Source: Nematopogon swammerdamellus | Taxonomy: Eukaryota > Arthropoda > Insecta > Lepidoptera > Adelidae | Assembly (NCBI GenBank): GCA_946902875.1 | Contig: OX336340.1 | Span: 23,451,566-23,515,565, forward strand | Direction: 5' to 3' | Length of the DNA: 64,000 bases | In this document: positions 39,218 through 49,214 of the stretch, piece after piece | Position numbering within the stretch: position 1 is the first letter of the stretch | Layout: the number at the start of each line of letters is the position of its first letter | The notes under the pieces: generated by a model | What the model saw: the letters and a program-made list of their open reading frames with translations, nothing else | The model's database searches: none | Told to the model about the DNA's origin: nothing | Program-made: the position numbers and the translations under genes

Positions 39218-39305
39218 AACCGGCTACTTTTTACGGTTCAAAAGATGCGGCCCTTTAAAGGTAGGACAGACGGATGGACAAGGCCTCCGCACCCGTAGGG
39301 TACGG
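39218..39305 (-). repeat. Rep-D end fragment
   Basis: CAACCGGCTACTTTTTACGG, TTTAAAGGTAGGACAGACGG, CCGCACCCGTAGGGTACGGA. The terminal part of a Rep-D copy directly before the start of the next one. Confidence 0.6.
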
Positions 39306-39310
39306 AAACC

Positions 39311-39420
39311 TTAAAAACCGGCCAAGTTCGAGTCGAACTCGCGCACCGAGGGTTCCGTATCACTATGTCATACCGCCACTCACGCCATCTATGTATTAGT
39401 TAAAATGCTTCATACTTCAT
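39311..39420 (-). repeat. Rep-D, left piece (split by SINE-A)
   Basis: ACCGGCCAAGTTCGAGTCGA, CTCGCGCACCGAGGGTTCCG, CACGCCATCTATGTATTAGT, AAAATGCTTCATACTT. Continues at 39809 with TAGATGGCGCGCATACAC. Confidence 0.75.
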
Positions 39421-39421
39421 C

Positions 39422-39808
39422 GTCAGCCTCGATAGCTCAGTGGTGCAGACAGTCAACTGTCGCTATTGAATGTTAAGCAACGCTGGGTGCGGTCAGTACT
39501 TGGATGGGTGACCGCTGACCGTTGGAGGCTGACCGAGGTTCGGATTCCTCGTAAAACTGTAGGTCCCTTCCCTCCTAATCTTTCTTGGTGGTAGGGTTTA
39601 ACCCGCCCGGGTTGGTACCACCGCACTGAATGAAACGTCGGTCTAAACGGCTATGTAAATAGTTTGTGTTTTCCGACCAGTTCAGTGTAGCCGGCACGAT
39701 CAAAAGGGGGAAGCACTGACATGGCACCTAGTTCACCCGGTGTTATGGGCTGACATCACGGACGTTGTAGGTGATGTAGCCAACCGTGTCAGTTTCCATA
39801 AAAAAAAA
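39422..39808 (+). mobile_element. SINE-A, full length, inside Rep-D
   Basis: Almost identical to the copies at 2703 and 51824 (same GACCGAGGTTCGGATTCCTC and GGTCTAAACGGC variants), so the three form a young subfamily. Complete tRNA/5S head and a poly(A) of about 10. It splits a Rep-D copy between CATACTT and TACTCTTTTCAG. Confidence 0.9.
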
Positions 39809-40282
39809 ATACTCTTTTCAGTAGATGGCGCGCATACACTTTTTAGTTTCTTGTATGGGGACCCCCGTGAATTTTTTACTTTTTTTATTTTTATTACGTT
39901 ATTTGTTATTATATCGGCCATAATAACACAGATTCAGTGAAAATTTCAACGGGCTACCTATTATTGTTCAAGGGATACAGCCCTCGGACAATCTTAACCC
40001 GTCACTGACCCGAGTGCCGATATAATAACTGGCCGATATAATAACAAGTATACTTTTTTAGTTTCTTGTATGGGGACCCCCGTGAATTTTTTACTTTTTT
40101 TATTTTTATTACGTTATTTGTTATTATATCGGCCATAATAACACAGATTCAGTGAAAATTTCAACGGGCTACCTATTATTGCTCAAGGGATACAGCCCTC
40201 GGACAGACGGACAGACAGACAGACAGACGGCGTAGGCTTAGTAATAGGCTTCCGCACCCGTAGGGTACGGAAACCTAAAAAC
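39809..40282 (-). repeat. Rep-D, right piece with internal tandem duplication
   Basis: TAGATGGCGCGCATACACTT to CAGCCCTCGGACA (39828-39991), a 65-bp junction with GGCCGATATAATAACAAG, then the same about 160 bp again (40050-40204), then the normal end with a GACAGACAGACAG stretch and GGCTTAGTAATAGGCTTCCG. The two copies differ at only a few positions. Confidence 0.75.
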
Positions 40283-40488
40283 ACACTTTTATGAACAGAG
40301 CACAAAAAAATATTCATTTTCCTTTTATAGCTGTAACAGTCAACAGAAAAGCGGGGTGTTGCGGCGCGCGCAGCGTGCGGTAATTACAACAACTAACAAA
40401 CTCCGCCCTCCTCTACTCCGCAGTCCGCTCGCACACATGCATACCGCGATTTTCTGTTCTGTAAAACCTTCGGTATTTAAATATGAAA

Positions 40489-40901
40489 TCTCCACTTCTT
40501 ATAAAAGGGAACGTTTGTCTGTATGTGTATCAAGAGTGGCGTGAATAGGTACCTGTCAGGCCGGCATGGCATTCGCAACCCCCGCGAACGACCGAATGTC
40601 CATGGGCGTCGTTAGACACCTTATGGATGGCTCGGCGCCACATGTCGCGCTTTCCATAGACAAAAAAATAAAAGATGTATGTTTGAAGTAAACTCCGGAA
40701 CAACTGAATAGATTTTGTTGCGGTTTGCACCAATGGAAAGAGTAGCTCTTGAGGCTCACTATAGGCTATATACGATCACGCTAAAGAGCAGTATCAAAGA
40801 AAGTATAGTATGGGCGGGAGAGAAAGAGGGAGAGAGAGTATATAAGAGAAACGATCTAATAAACCGAGTTTACAGCGTGCGAAGCCGCGGGCAAAAGCTA
40901 G
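40489..40901 (+). mobile_element. Non-autonomous Helitron, short copy
   Basis: 5' TC after A (TCTCCACTTCTTATAAAAGG), 3' GCGTGCGAAGCCGCGGGC then AAAAGCTAG before T. Shares GAAGTAAACTCCGGAACAAC, CCAATGGAAAGAGTAGCTCT and GAGGCTCACTATAGGCTATA with 560-1760 but lacks that copy's interior. It carries a Rep-E insertion at 40527-40672. Confidence 0.75.
40527..40672 (+). mobile_element. Rep-E retroposon inside Helitron
   Basis: AGAGTGGCGTGAATAGGTAC, CTGTCAGGCCGGCATGGCAT, CCATGGGCGTCGTTAGACAC, CGCCACATGTCGCGCTTTCC, then an A-rich tail. Flanking TGTATGTGT / GATGTATGTTT may be an imperfect target duplication in the (TGTA)n stretch of the Helitron. Confidence 0.7.
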
Positions 40902-41140
40902 TTAAATATAAAAGTGTGGGGCGCCTTATGCCTAAATGCGCCCCGCGCTTTTTAATTAAATGATTTAATTAAATACCAAATATTTATAACAAGGAAATTG
41001 GTATCAATTGTCAAGGCAAATAAATTTTGGAGTGATAGTAAATCAGGATTTTCTTCTTTCATTATGTTTTTGCATTAATTGCACTGTTAGACATATTGCA
41101 TATACTTACTAACAAGACAAAAAAAAATTGGACTTGGTGC
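40902..41140. other. No gene recognised
   Basis: A hairpin-like pair GTGGGGCGC / GCGCCCCGC lies at 40916-40949; otherwise AT-rich. Confidence 0.35.
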
Positions 41141-41283
41141 ACTCTTTCCAGGTGGGACGACGGCATCAAGTTCGTCGGCGGAAATTAGTGGTTCCATACT
41201 GCTGAAGGCCGGGAGGGAGGACTGGATGAAAATTTAAGAGGTGTATGTCCAGCAGTGGACCTATACACGATGACTGACTGACA
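41141..41283 (+). mobile_element. RTE-type LINE 3' end fragment
   Basis: AGGTGGGACGACGGCATCAA reads RWDDGIKFVGGN. It is followed by GCTGAAGGCCGGGAGGGAGG and CCAGCAGTGGACCTATACAC and ends GATGACTGACTGAC. Same 3' end as 58577-59235. Confidence 0.65.
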
Positions 41284-41944
41284 CTCTTGAGCGATAAATT
41301 AATATTGAAAAGTTAAAGTTAATCTCGAAATATACATTAACCTTTTGCTTAAGGTAACCTTTTCTACAGTGCAAAAATGTTGTCTGGTCCACCTTGGGTC
41401 CACAATTTTAACTCTGTTCATCCAGAACTCCTCTGAATGCGCTTCACTGAGTGTTCGACCGCGCCCGAAGCTGCCGCGGCCCTCCGCAATAACGCTGAAA
41501 TGCAAAAATCTCAAAACCGCGTTCCACTTGCAGGAACTTTATTTTTTTAATTATACTAAGTATGAACGTGTAAATACGAACCAGCCGCATTTTATTTAAC
41601 CGCACCGTACTGTCGAGGAAAACTGTTAGCATAGGCATAATTCACATTTCTTCCATAATCTACGCCGATTCTGTAACGTATGCCAACGAAATAAGGTTAA
41701 AATTATCTCGCCAGTGCGACCGTTACTTATGTCGTTTGTAACGCTTTTAAAGTTTCTTTCTTCTTAATTAATGTTCGCTGTACCACAAAACTGCGATTGT
41801 TTTTCTTTTTTCAGCGCCTTTCATTGCAGTGTTTTAATTTTAAGATTAATTGTCTGTTGTCGCGGTGTGGATTAACTGTTTGATCACGATATTTTTTTAC
41901 AAATATTGAGGTTTACGTAATGTTTGGGATATTATTGTTTTTTG
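41284..41944. other. No gene recognised
   Basis: Overlapping small ORFs on both strands (41299-41638) reach into GCGCCCGAAGCTGCCGCGGC but no motif is recognised. Not repeated in the window. Confidence 0.35.
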
Positions 41945-42262
41945 TTTCGAAATTAGGTCGATTGGATCAGGTCGAGATTAGGTCGACAACTTTCTTAGAA
42001 GGTATAGAGATCTCGCTTGCGGAATTCATGATCCTAAAAATGTCAACAAGGCCTGACCTGACCAAAAATGTGAAAAAAATTGAAGATTTAAAAAATTATT
42101 CCAAAAATGTTTTCATCTTTATGGAAATTGACACGGTTGGCTACATCACCTACAGCAACCGTGATGTCAACCCGTATCACCTTGGTGAACTAGGTGCCAT
42201 GTCAGTGCTTCCCTTTCGTCGTGCCGGCCACACTGAGCTGGACGGAAAATACGCACTATTAC
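41945..42262 (-). mobile_element. Unassigned repeat joined to SINE-A 3' half, copy 2
   Basis: Same pair as 36008-36362. TTTCGAAATTAGGTCGATTG to AACAAGGCCTGACCTGACC, then ATGGAAATTGACACGGTTGG to GGCCACACTGAGCTGGACGG. The 133-codon ORF across it is broken in the other copy and is not a gene. Confidence 0.7.
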
Positions 42263-42428
42263 AGCTGAATTCCTTGGGGGACTTAACAACACTTACTATT
42301 TCACTAGGATCTCCTATCTAATCCGCTGGGGATAATCAATTAGGATCCCCTTTTGAAAATTGGGGGATTCAAACATAATTTTACTGTAAACGCTGCTTAG
42401 AAATTAAAATGAAGTGAAAATAATTTGT
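42263..42428. other. No feature seen
   Basis: Short stretch with an imperfect hairpin GGATCTCCTATCTAATCC / GGATAATCAATTAGGATCC. No gene. Confidence 0.35.
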
Positions 42429-42430
42429 AC

Positions 42431-43083
42431 GGTGAACAAAAAACCTGTCGAACACCCGAAGGCAGGAAGTACAGTTTCAGATACTGAATCGGATAGGCTA
42501 GTTTTTTTTTTTAAATTCGGACAAAATTTTTCAAAAATTTTTTTTTATTAGTATCACGAACTTTTACTTCTAATGCAAAATTCTCTAGGAGGCGCGACAC
42601 AAAGAGCCCGCGCCGCCGCCTCGCCGCCAGTGTCATCATAAATTATCTTGAGGCCGCTTTGAATGAAGTGAAGGCAGACAGCGTGTTCATACGTCTTTAG
42701 TGAAATTCTTTGTTAATAATTTGCCGATATTAATTGCTTTTGTCTTCTGTACTTAAAATGAAGTCGGTAAGTGCTTTGAGGTCTGTTAGTGTGCAACAAA
42801 CTATTATTTTGTATACCTAATAAGTTTTAGAATATTACCTAGGTAGGTACCTAGAAGACTGATATCACGTGATTAAGACATATGGTAGTAGGGTTTAACT
42901 TCACATCACTGCTATGATGGCATGCAGACATAATTTAGTTATTTAAAGACATCTTGATACTTAGGAATAATTGAAAAAGGGCATATTTTCATATAAATTT
43001 CGAAAAAAAAACTAGCCTATCCTATTCAGTATCTGAAACTGTACTTCTTGCCTTCGGGTGTTCGACAGGTTTTTTGTTCGCCG
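42431..43083. mobile_element. Inverted repeat pair, about 80-bp arms, 655 bp overall
   Basis: Left arm 42431-42510: GAACAAAAAACCTGTCGAAC, ACCCGAAGGCAGGAAGTACA, ATACTGAATCGGATAGGCTA. The right arm (43000-43083) is its complement with about three changes. Either a TIR element whose interior includes the candidate exon at 42660-42766, or two MITE ends inserted on both sides of it. No target duplication can be confirmed. Confidence 0.6.
42590..42766 (+). promoter_or_regulatory. Candidate promoter and first coding exon (ATGAAGTCG|GTAAGT)
   Basis: A GC-rich stretch (GAGCCCGCGCCGCCGCCTCG) is followed by CATAAATTAT (TATA-like, 42637), then about 110 bp of leader and ACTTAAAATGAAGTCG directly followed by GTAAGT, a consensus splice donor. 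Short first coding exons of a few codons are common in insect secreted and cuticular protein genes. The downstream exon is not found in the window, so the gene, if real, is partial or has been captured by the surrounding inverted repeats. Confidence 0.35.
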
Positions 43084-44265
43084 GTATTACTGAATATAGG
43101 TCAATAAATTCAGGGATACCTATTCTCACATTTTGGGTTATTTTTAATTCAATCATAACACGCTAAATTAGGGTCACTGCAGTACTGTAGTAATATTATC
43201 CATCAGTAATATCATGCTCTTAGGAGGTTTTCAGAGGCCTATCTGTAAGTCGACTAGACAAATGAATTCAAGGTTAAATAAGGGCAAGTTTTAACAACTA
43301 TTTCTTAATCTGTGGTTATAAGAAGTAAGTAAAGTTGAACCAAACCGAAACCAAGACCTTCATACAAGCTGGAACCGGTTTCGTTCAATCAACTTTACGC
43401 GACAAGGAAGAACTCGCAGAGCCAGACACGATGGCCTTCGTGAGAGATCAGAGAGGAAGTGGGTATTGTGTCTGACTGGACTGAATTTGTAAAGGGCTTA
43501 TACCAATTTAAGGATTATATTAACATAGGTACGTAACGTTAAGAGGATTCATATGGCAAAACAAAAATGTCATACGAATCCTCGATCGAATCGAGCGCAG
43601 TGCGCGCGTTTTTATGGTGAATTTTGTAGCTTTTGTTTGTTTAAAAATTATTAGAATTAGTTTTTTTTTAAATAATGCTGCTTTAGTGTCTAGAAAATTA
43701 AATTCTCTATACGATGACTTTTTACGTCGTCTACTTTTCACGATGAAATTTTATTCCAAAATAATTATCCAGTATGGAGCTAGCTCGACATAAGAAATTA
43801 AAATAGAGTCACATTCAGAAATTTTTTTCACCATGAAAAAATACTGTAAATTAAAAAAGCCTGCTTCAGTGTTTAGTACATAGTATTATCTAGTTAAATT
43901 TATTTTTTCATATTATGTACTTCATAGGACTAAATTTTTGTTTGAAGTTTTACAATTTTCGTTGTTCTGCCATATGATCTTAAGCCTGCCTCTCAATAGG
44001 GTAGGCAGAGGCAACAGAGCTCCGCGCCCTAAGTAAGCAGTTTCACAACAGATCTTCGACCTGGCATTAAAACAAATTAGAAAAAGGCCATGACTTTTAA
44101 TCGGGTATTTGATACTTAAATCCTTCAAATACAATCTTACACAATGTAAATGATGCTGTTTCTAAATTAGAATTAATGAAGATAGTTCAGAACCACTTCA
44201 GAACCGATGTTCAGACAGGTACACAATTATAATATTTTCAATAGTTACAGAGATCAATAAGACTT
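43084..44265. other. No gene recognised; one small TIR-like hairpin
   Basis: AT-rich. 43332-43398 has arms AAAGTTGA..ACCGAAACC and GGTTTCGTTCAATCAACTTT about 25 bp apart, possibly a tiny MITE. 73- and 70-codon minus-strand ORFs lack motifs. Confidence 0.35.
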
Positions 44266-44622
44266 TTTAGGGTTCCGTATCCGTCGTACGGGACCCTATT
44301 ACTAAGCCTACGCCGTCTGTCTGTCTGTCTGTCCGTCCGTCTGTCTGAGGGATGTATCTCTTGAGCCGTAGGTAGTCCGTTGAAATTTTCACAGAATACG
44401 TATTATTATGGTCGATATTAACAACAAATAATAAAAATAAGAAAAAGGAAAGAAAATAACGGGGGTCCCCATACAAGAAACTAAAAAGTGTATGCGCGCC
44501 ATCTACCGAAAAAAGTCTGAAGCATTTTAATTCATCCATAGATGGTGTGAGTGGCGCTAACCATGACATGGCGATACGGAACCCTCGGTGCGCGAGTTCG
44601 ACTCACACCTGTTTTTTTAGGA
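44266..44622 (+). repeat. Rep-D, full length
   Basis: TTTAGGGTTCCGTATCCGTC, CCCTATTACTAAGCCTACGC, a CTGTCTGTCCGTC stretch, TTGAGCCGTAGGTAGTCCG, GGGGGTCCCCATACAAGAAA, ATAGATGGTGTGAGTGGCGC, CCTCGGTGCGCGAGTTCGAC. Opposite orientation to 22808. Confidence 0.75.
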
Positions 44623-44734
44623 ATAACCTCAATACTATTCATATTCTGAAGTTCCATCGGGCTTTCTTCTTAAAAAAAAAAAACTTAGGTGAAGGTCAGT
44701 CATCCATCACATTAATGACAATGGCATGATAGGC

Positions 44735-44960
44735 AATTTTTTTTAACTTTAAAGGCTAACATCTTTATTTAAAGCAATAACATAATGATATACATATACA
44801 CAACTAACAAATAATAACATTAAATTAAAAACTATACTAAATCTAAAATAAATCTAAATGTATATATCTAAAACTAAATAAATAAATTAAATAAACCTAC
44901 TTATAAAACCTACAAACAGACCTATAAAACCTAATGTCATGATTATTTTGGTTGAGCAAC
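44735..44960 (-). terminator. Possible 3' UTR/poly(A) signal region, minus strand
   Basis: Read on the minus strand, an AT-rich TTAG-rich stretch ends in TTTAAATAAAGATGTTAGCC, containing AATAAA close to the end of a 3'-UTR-like segment. No coding exon can be tied to it. It may be the tail of a retrotransposon or of an unrecognised gene. Confidence 0.2.
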
Positions 44961-45049
44961 ATATTAGTGATGGAAGTATGCACAATTTGATCAAACCACA
45001 CGGCAGAGATGGATGTTGCTGGCATTGTGTGCCTCGTACCATTGACATC

Positions 45050-45300
45050 AGGCGACTCGTTGTACGAGTATTGCGCGTCGCTTCACGGCCGGTTCACGGC
45101 GAACCGGTCCAGTTTATTAATGTATTTTTGTTGGAGCGACTTTGACCTTCACCTCGATCCGTGACAGGTAAGCGGAGCGCACGGGCGCGGTGACGGCTGG
45201 TGGCGCGGACCGACGACGACGACGCGCGCGCGCGCGCACCGTGCCGTCTCCACCCGCATCGCGCGCGTGCGCGTCCACCTTGCTTTCTCGAGCTCAACTA
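45050..45300 (+). promoter_or_regulatory. GC-rich islet with donor-like site
   Basis: CGCGTCGCTTCACGGCCGGT, ATCCGTGACAGGTAAGCGGA (donor-like GTAAGC at 45168), then a (GC)n-rich run ACGACGACGCGCGCGCGCGC. The composition contrasts with the flanks. It could be a promoter with a non-coding first exon. Arginine-rich ORFs on the minus strand are composition artefacts. Confidence 0.25.
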
Positions 45301-45436
45301 TTTCTGTATCAATGCGGACTACCGCGATGATAGTTGACCGTGGTTGATGATGATAGTTGCGGTACAAAAACTATTAAATTTAAACGATTTAAAACATATT
45401 TTTTGTAAATGTGTACCTATGTGTAAAAAAAAACGA

Positions 45437-45838
45437 AGTATTTAAAAAAATATAAAAACCGCCTTCATAAATGTATGAAATAACAAAAAATCGAACCCTA
45501 GAGTTGAAGGCGGTCGGTTATTTTTGCTTGCTTTATCACCACCGCCTTTAACTCTAGGGTTCGATTGTTTTTTATTTCATACATTTTTGAAGGTGGTTTT
45601 TATATTTTTTTAATAGTTTTTTATTTAATATTTTTTTTTTTGTAATTTTTTGCTATTAATGTACTCGGCGGAATCGCTTTCCAATCTGATCTTGACCAAC
45701 AACACGGGAAGCACCAGCTTTCAAATAAAAAATAATTTTCAAAATCGGTTCACCCAGTCGAAAGTTCTGAGGTGACAAACATAAAAAAAATGCAGTCGAA
45801 TTGAGAACCTCCTCCTTATTTTGAAGTCGGTTAAAAAA
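45437..45838. mobile_element. Rep-H composite foldback, copy 2
   Basis: The palindrome AAAAACCGCCTTCATAAATG to GAAGGTGGTTTTTATATTTT (45448-45605) is followed by GGCGGAATCGCTTTCCAATC, CGGTTCACCCAGTCGAAAGT, CAGTCGAATTGAGAACCTCC and TTTTGAAGTCGGTTAAAA. Mirror orientation of 38586-39020 with the central loop in the other direction. Confidence 0.7.
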
Positions 45839-46350
45839 TACTGTATTACATATACATATACCATGTATATCAGTGGTGCACACAATTACGTACCTACCTA
45901 CGGAACGACAGTAGAAGGACCTTGCCAAGGTTCTTATCCTTGTATTCTGTTGTCTACACAGTATCACGGATTCACGATTATCTTACCAAACTGTATTCGC
46001 AGCTAGTAAGAGTATACCCTATACGCTAGGCGCTTAGGTATTTAAGTTTATAAGTTTAGGTAGATTGGGGTCGTAGATTATGCATGGTTTAATTGGAAGT
46101 TGGCCCCTTTGAATACGGACAGACCCTCCGTGCCCCTAACCCCGATGTTATCTACCCAAATAATTTACATCGACAGAAGTGCCATTGCATACAATACATC
46201 GCGTCGTGTCGCCGTCGTCTCAAAGAAATGCATACATTTTACATCACACGGGTGCCATACTCATAACACGCGTGTTGGTGAAACATACACATAGGTACCA
46301 AAACAGCGTAACCGGTATTATACAGCAAGAACTCTGGTGATTAATTTAAA
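45839..46350. other. No gene recognised
   Basis: Small ORFs only; no repeated segment from elsewhere in the window. Confidence 0.35.
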
Positions 46351-46352
46351 TT

Positions 46353-46425
46353 GCAGCACAACACTGACTACCACCTTCAGTAACCTTTAGGACAAGATGA
46401 CTATAAAGCAGCACGTAAAGCCTTA
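46353..46425 (-). repeat. Rep-C fragment
   Basis: TTGCAGCACAACACTGACTA, then GGACAAGATGACTATAAAGC and CACGTAAAGCC match the Rep-C middle seen at 47950. Diverged and short. Confidence 0.5.
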
Positions 46426-47892
46426 GATTTAATAGGAGGTAAATACCCTAGCAACATGCAAAAATATTAGATTTACATTCAAAAAATATTATTAAATAAT
46501 TAATCTTAAATAAGACTTAAATATTATTGCATTTAATTTCGACTTAAAATAGAGTAAATTCTTCTCCTAGGAGCTGCGTGCTGCTGCTGCGAGCTAGTGC
46601 TGCGTGCAACGTTCAAGCGGCATTTACGTGCCGCGGGACATGTTGCGGGCGATATGGGTGATTTTGTCGCTCCATAGAAGTATAGTCGCTAGAAGTACAA
46701 TGTGCACATGTTACGGGGAACTTCTTGGAACATGCAGCGGGACAAAACGTTCTCTGTACGCAACAGTATGTTGGGTAATTTTGTTGCAATGCCGGACCTT
46801 TCAGGGGGTTTATTCTCCGCCACTCCGCGTGGAACCGTGGAACGTTGAACCGTGTCTACTGAAGCTAAGCGGAGAGGAGATGGGTAAATAATGAAATCCT
46901 ATTGGTTGTTTACGACACATCTCTCCTCTCCTCTCCGCCCATCGTTTTGGTGGATTCCTGGTGTTCCGTACCAAACTTGATTTATGTAAAATCATAATTG
47001 CACAAACTAGAGTTAATTCTATTATCCATTTATTTATCACATATCTTGCAAGGAACCTGTGAAGGTTTGAACTTTTTCCTCCTTTCATTCACTGGAAGCG
47101 GCACTGTTCGCCGCAACTGGCTGAAAATAACCTGAGCATTCTCTTGCCATGACAGAGAGTGGAGATATTATCGATGAGTTTTTCCAAATGTACCACGATA
47201 TGAGCGCGCGCGCGCTGTCTAACAAGAAAGAAAAATTTGCAATCAATTTCAAGTTACATACCTAACGTCCTTACCGAATCCAGACCGATCCAGCCAGGCA
47301 GGACGCAGCTGCAGAAGGTGGGGAAGGGTCGGTAAGTCAAACCTTACAAAACCTTGCAAGGCCAATTATCTATACAGTCCACTTTTCTCTCCGAGTCCTC
47401 AACACCTGGCCTTATGAATAGTTATGAATCACCAGATAGTTCTTTAAGGTCGACGACGAGTAATGTCCCTTCTACGGTTCTGAATTCTCTGGATATAGTA
47501 CGGCATGTCTACACAGTACACACGCGTGCAGTCCGACTGTCTGGTCCGGATTCGGAGGTGTGGCGCGACCTTGATGCCTATTTCGTGTTCAAATCAAGCG
47601 ATACTTAAATGGTACATGTGCAGGTTTTAATTGAATCAGAACATTAAAATTATAACGAAGTACGTAATTAAACCAGTTGCATTCATTTGGTTGGATTAGA
47701 TGAGGTTATTAGCCTCCAACGTAACCCGTTCACATTCAAATTATGTCACATAGTGTAGTGACAAGTTCAAGAGTAGTAGCTGTATTACGAGTATATATAA
47801 CAAATTGTATCTATAACAATAGAACAAATTGTAACAAGTAGTGTCATGCATGACATACATACATACCAAACGCTGTATCCCGGCAATTGGGG
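46426..47892. other. No gene recognised; some GC-rich sequence
   Basis: 46560-46980 has more balanced composition and a pair AGCGGAGAGGAGATGGG / ACATCTCTCCTCTCCTCTCCGC about 50 bp apart (46868-46939), a possible small TIR element. ORFs of 84-95 codons have no motif. 47300-47600 is similar. Confidence 0.3.
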
Positions 47893-48092
47893 GTAAGCAG
47901 AGTAATCGGTGTTGTGCTGCAAGTGCTCTTGTAAATTACAGCACAACACCAACCGCCACATTTAGCAAAGTATTAGGACAAGATAACTATTTTGCTGTAA
48001 GTAAGGCACGAAGACCCAACTGACTCGGTGGAAGGACCGTGTCAAGGTGAGAGGTTGCTACCCCCTGTCGCCCTTTAGCGCAACATCTTAAC
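47893..48092 (-). mobile_element. Rep-C, partial with hairpin
   Basis: The hairpin GGTGTTGTGCTGCAAG / TTACAGCACAACACC is followed by AAGTAAGGCACGAAGACCCA and GACTCGGTGGAAGGACCGTG. The other end (ACGACATGCACGGGG) is missing. Confidence 0.65.
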
Positions 48093-48534
48093 TGTAAAAT
48101 ACAAGTGTTTAACAGTCTTATTGAAATGGCTTATGAAGGTACTGAACAACAACTCTCGATTTTGGCCGAAGTGAAAGACACAATGCACGTATTTATACAA
48201 AACTTAACATAAACTCACAGTACCACACCACACTACACTATACTACTACACCACACCACAACACACCGCATCCATCCATCCCACGTTTAGGCTAAATATA
48301 TGTAAATATATATACCCAAGCAAATGATATTGCGCTCACTGAATACATCTCCCTTATGTCACAGCTATGAAGCTAGTTTAGGGGAGAGGGACCGCAAAAT
48401 TAATGTGTATGTTATCTGTAATAAACATTTCATAATTTCATCTTGTCCTTATCCCTTTTAAATTTCTATGAATGCAATCAGCCTAGACGCTCAATAAAAC
48501 GCTTTCAAAATTCGGACACCGTCAAATAGGGGGA
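48093..48534. other. No gene recognised
   Basis: A CACCACACTACAC-type simple stretch at 48218-48270, then AT-rich sequence. Confidence 0.4.
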
Positions 48535-48928
48535 TTAAAAAACGCCCGACCCTTAAAAATTCAAAAATAATTTCCGTTTACTTACTTAAAGGAGTCGGGA
48601 GACCGCTAAGTAAATTCCCGCACAGCTCTGAGTTTTTATATTTGATTTACTTAGCGGTCCCCCGACTTCTTAAGTAAGTGGAAATTATTTTTAAATTTTT
48701 TTTAAGGGTTAGGGGTTTTTTAAATTTGTAATTTAACTTTTATTTCAAGCTTTTTTAAAAAAACCGCATAAAAATCGGCCAAATTTTTAAGATAATTTTT
48801 TTAATTATTTAATTACTTGATTACAAGCTAAGAACCATCCCGATTAAACAAGCACACACACACACACCCGCACACACACACACGTGAAACTTATAACACC
48901 CCACCGTTTTTTTCGTCGGGGGTTAAAA
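48535..48928 (-). repeat. Rep-J, full length with foldback
   Basis: Foldback 48537-48720: AAAACGCCCGACCCTTAAAA, TTACTTACTTAAAGGAGTCG and GACCGCTAAGTAAAT, with complements on the other side of a CACAGCTCTGAG loop. Then ACCGCATAAAAATCGGCC, AAGAACCATCCCGATTAAAC, a CACACA microsatellite, GTGAAACTTATAACACCCC and CGTCGGGGGTTAAAA. It shows that foldback and body are one unit. Confidence 0.75.
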
Positions 48929-49214
48929 AAATGCACGCGAACGAACTTGCTGAAAAAAAAAACTGTCACATAGCATCATTAACGAAAGCTTTAAACATAG
49001 AGCGTCTAATAGTTTCCCAAACCGGAAGCGTTCAAGCGAGACACTGCAATGGAGCGAGCAGTTTTTAAAGAGGGGAGAAGCAATCGAGCGCGACTAGCCC
49101 GGCTGAATGAAATAAATACCTCGAAATCGCATTCATTATTCCGGTATTTTTTTTATTAAACTTTTGTATGAAAAAGAGTAATCTAAGAGAAAAATTGTAT
49201 AAAATTTTTTTTTA
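48929..49214. other. No gene recognised
   Basis: AT-rich with TCAAGCGAGACACTGCAATG near 49030. Nothing assigned. Confidence 0.4.

Noticed and set aside
41920..42321. 133-codon ORF
   Set aside because: Spans the repeat/SINE-A chimera; the parallel copy at 36008 has this frame broken.
45094..45367. Arginine-rich proteins on the minus strand
   Set aside because: Produced by CG-rich simple sequence; codon use and composition are artefactual.
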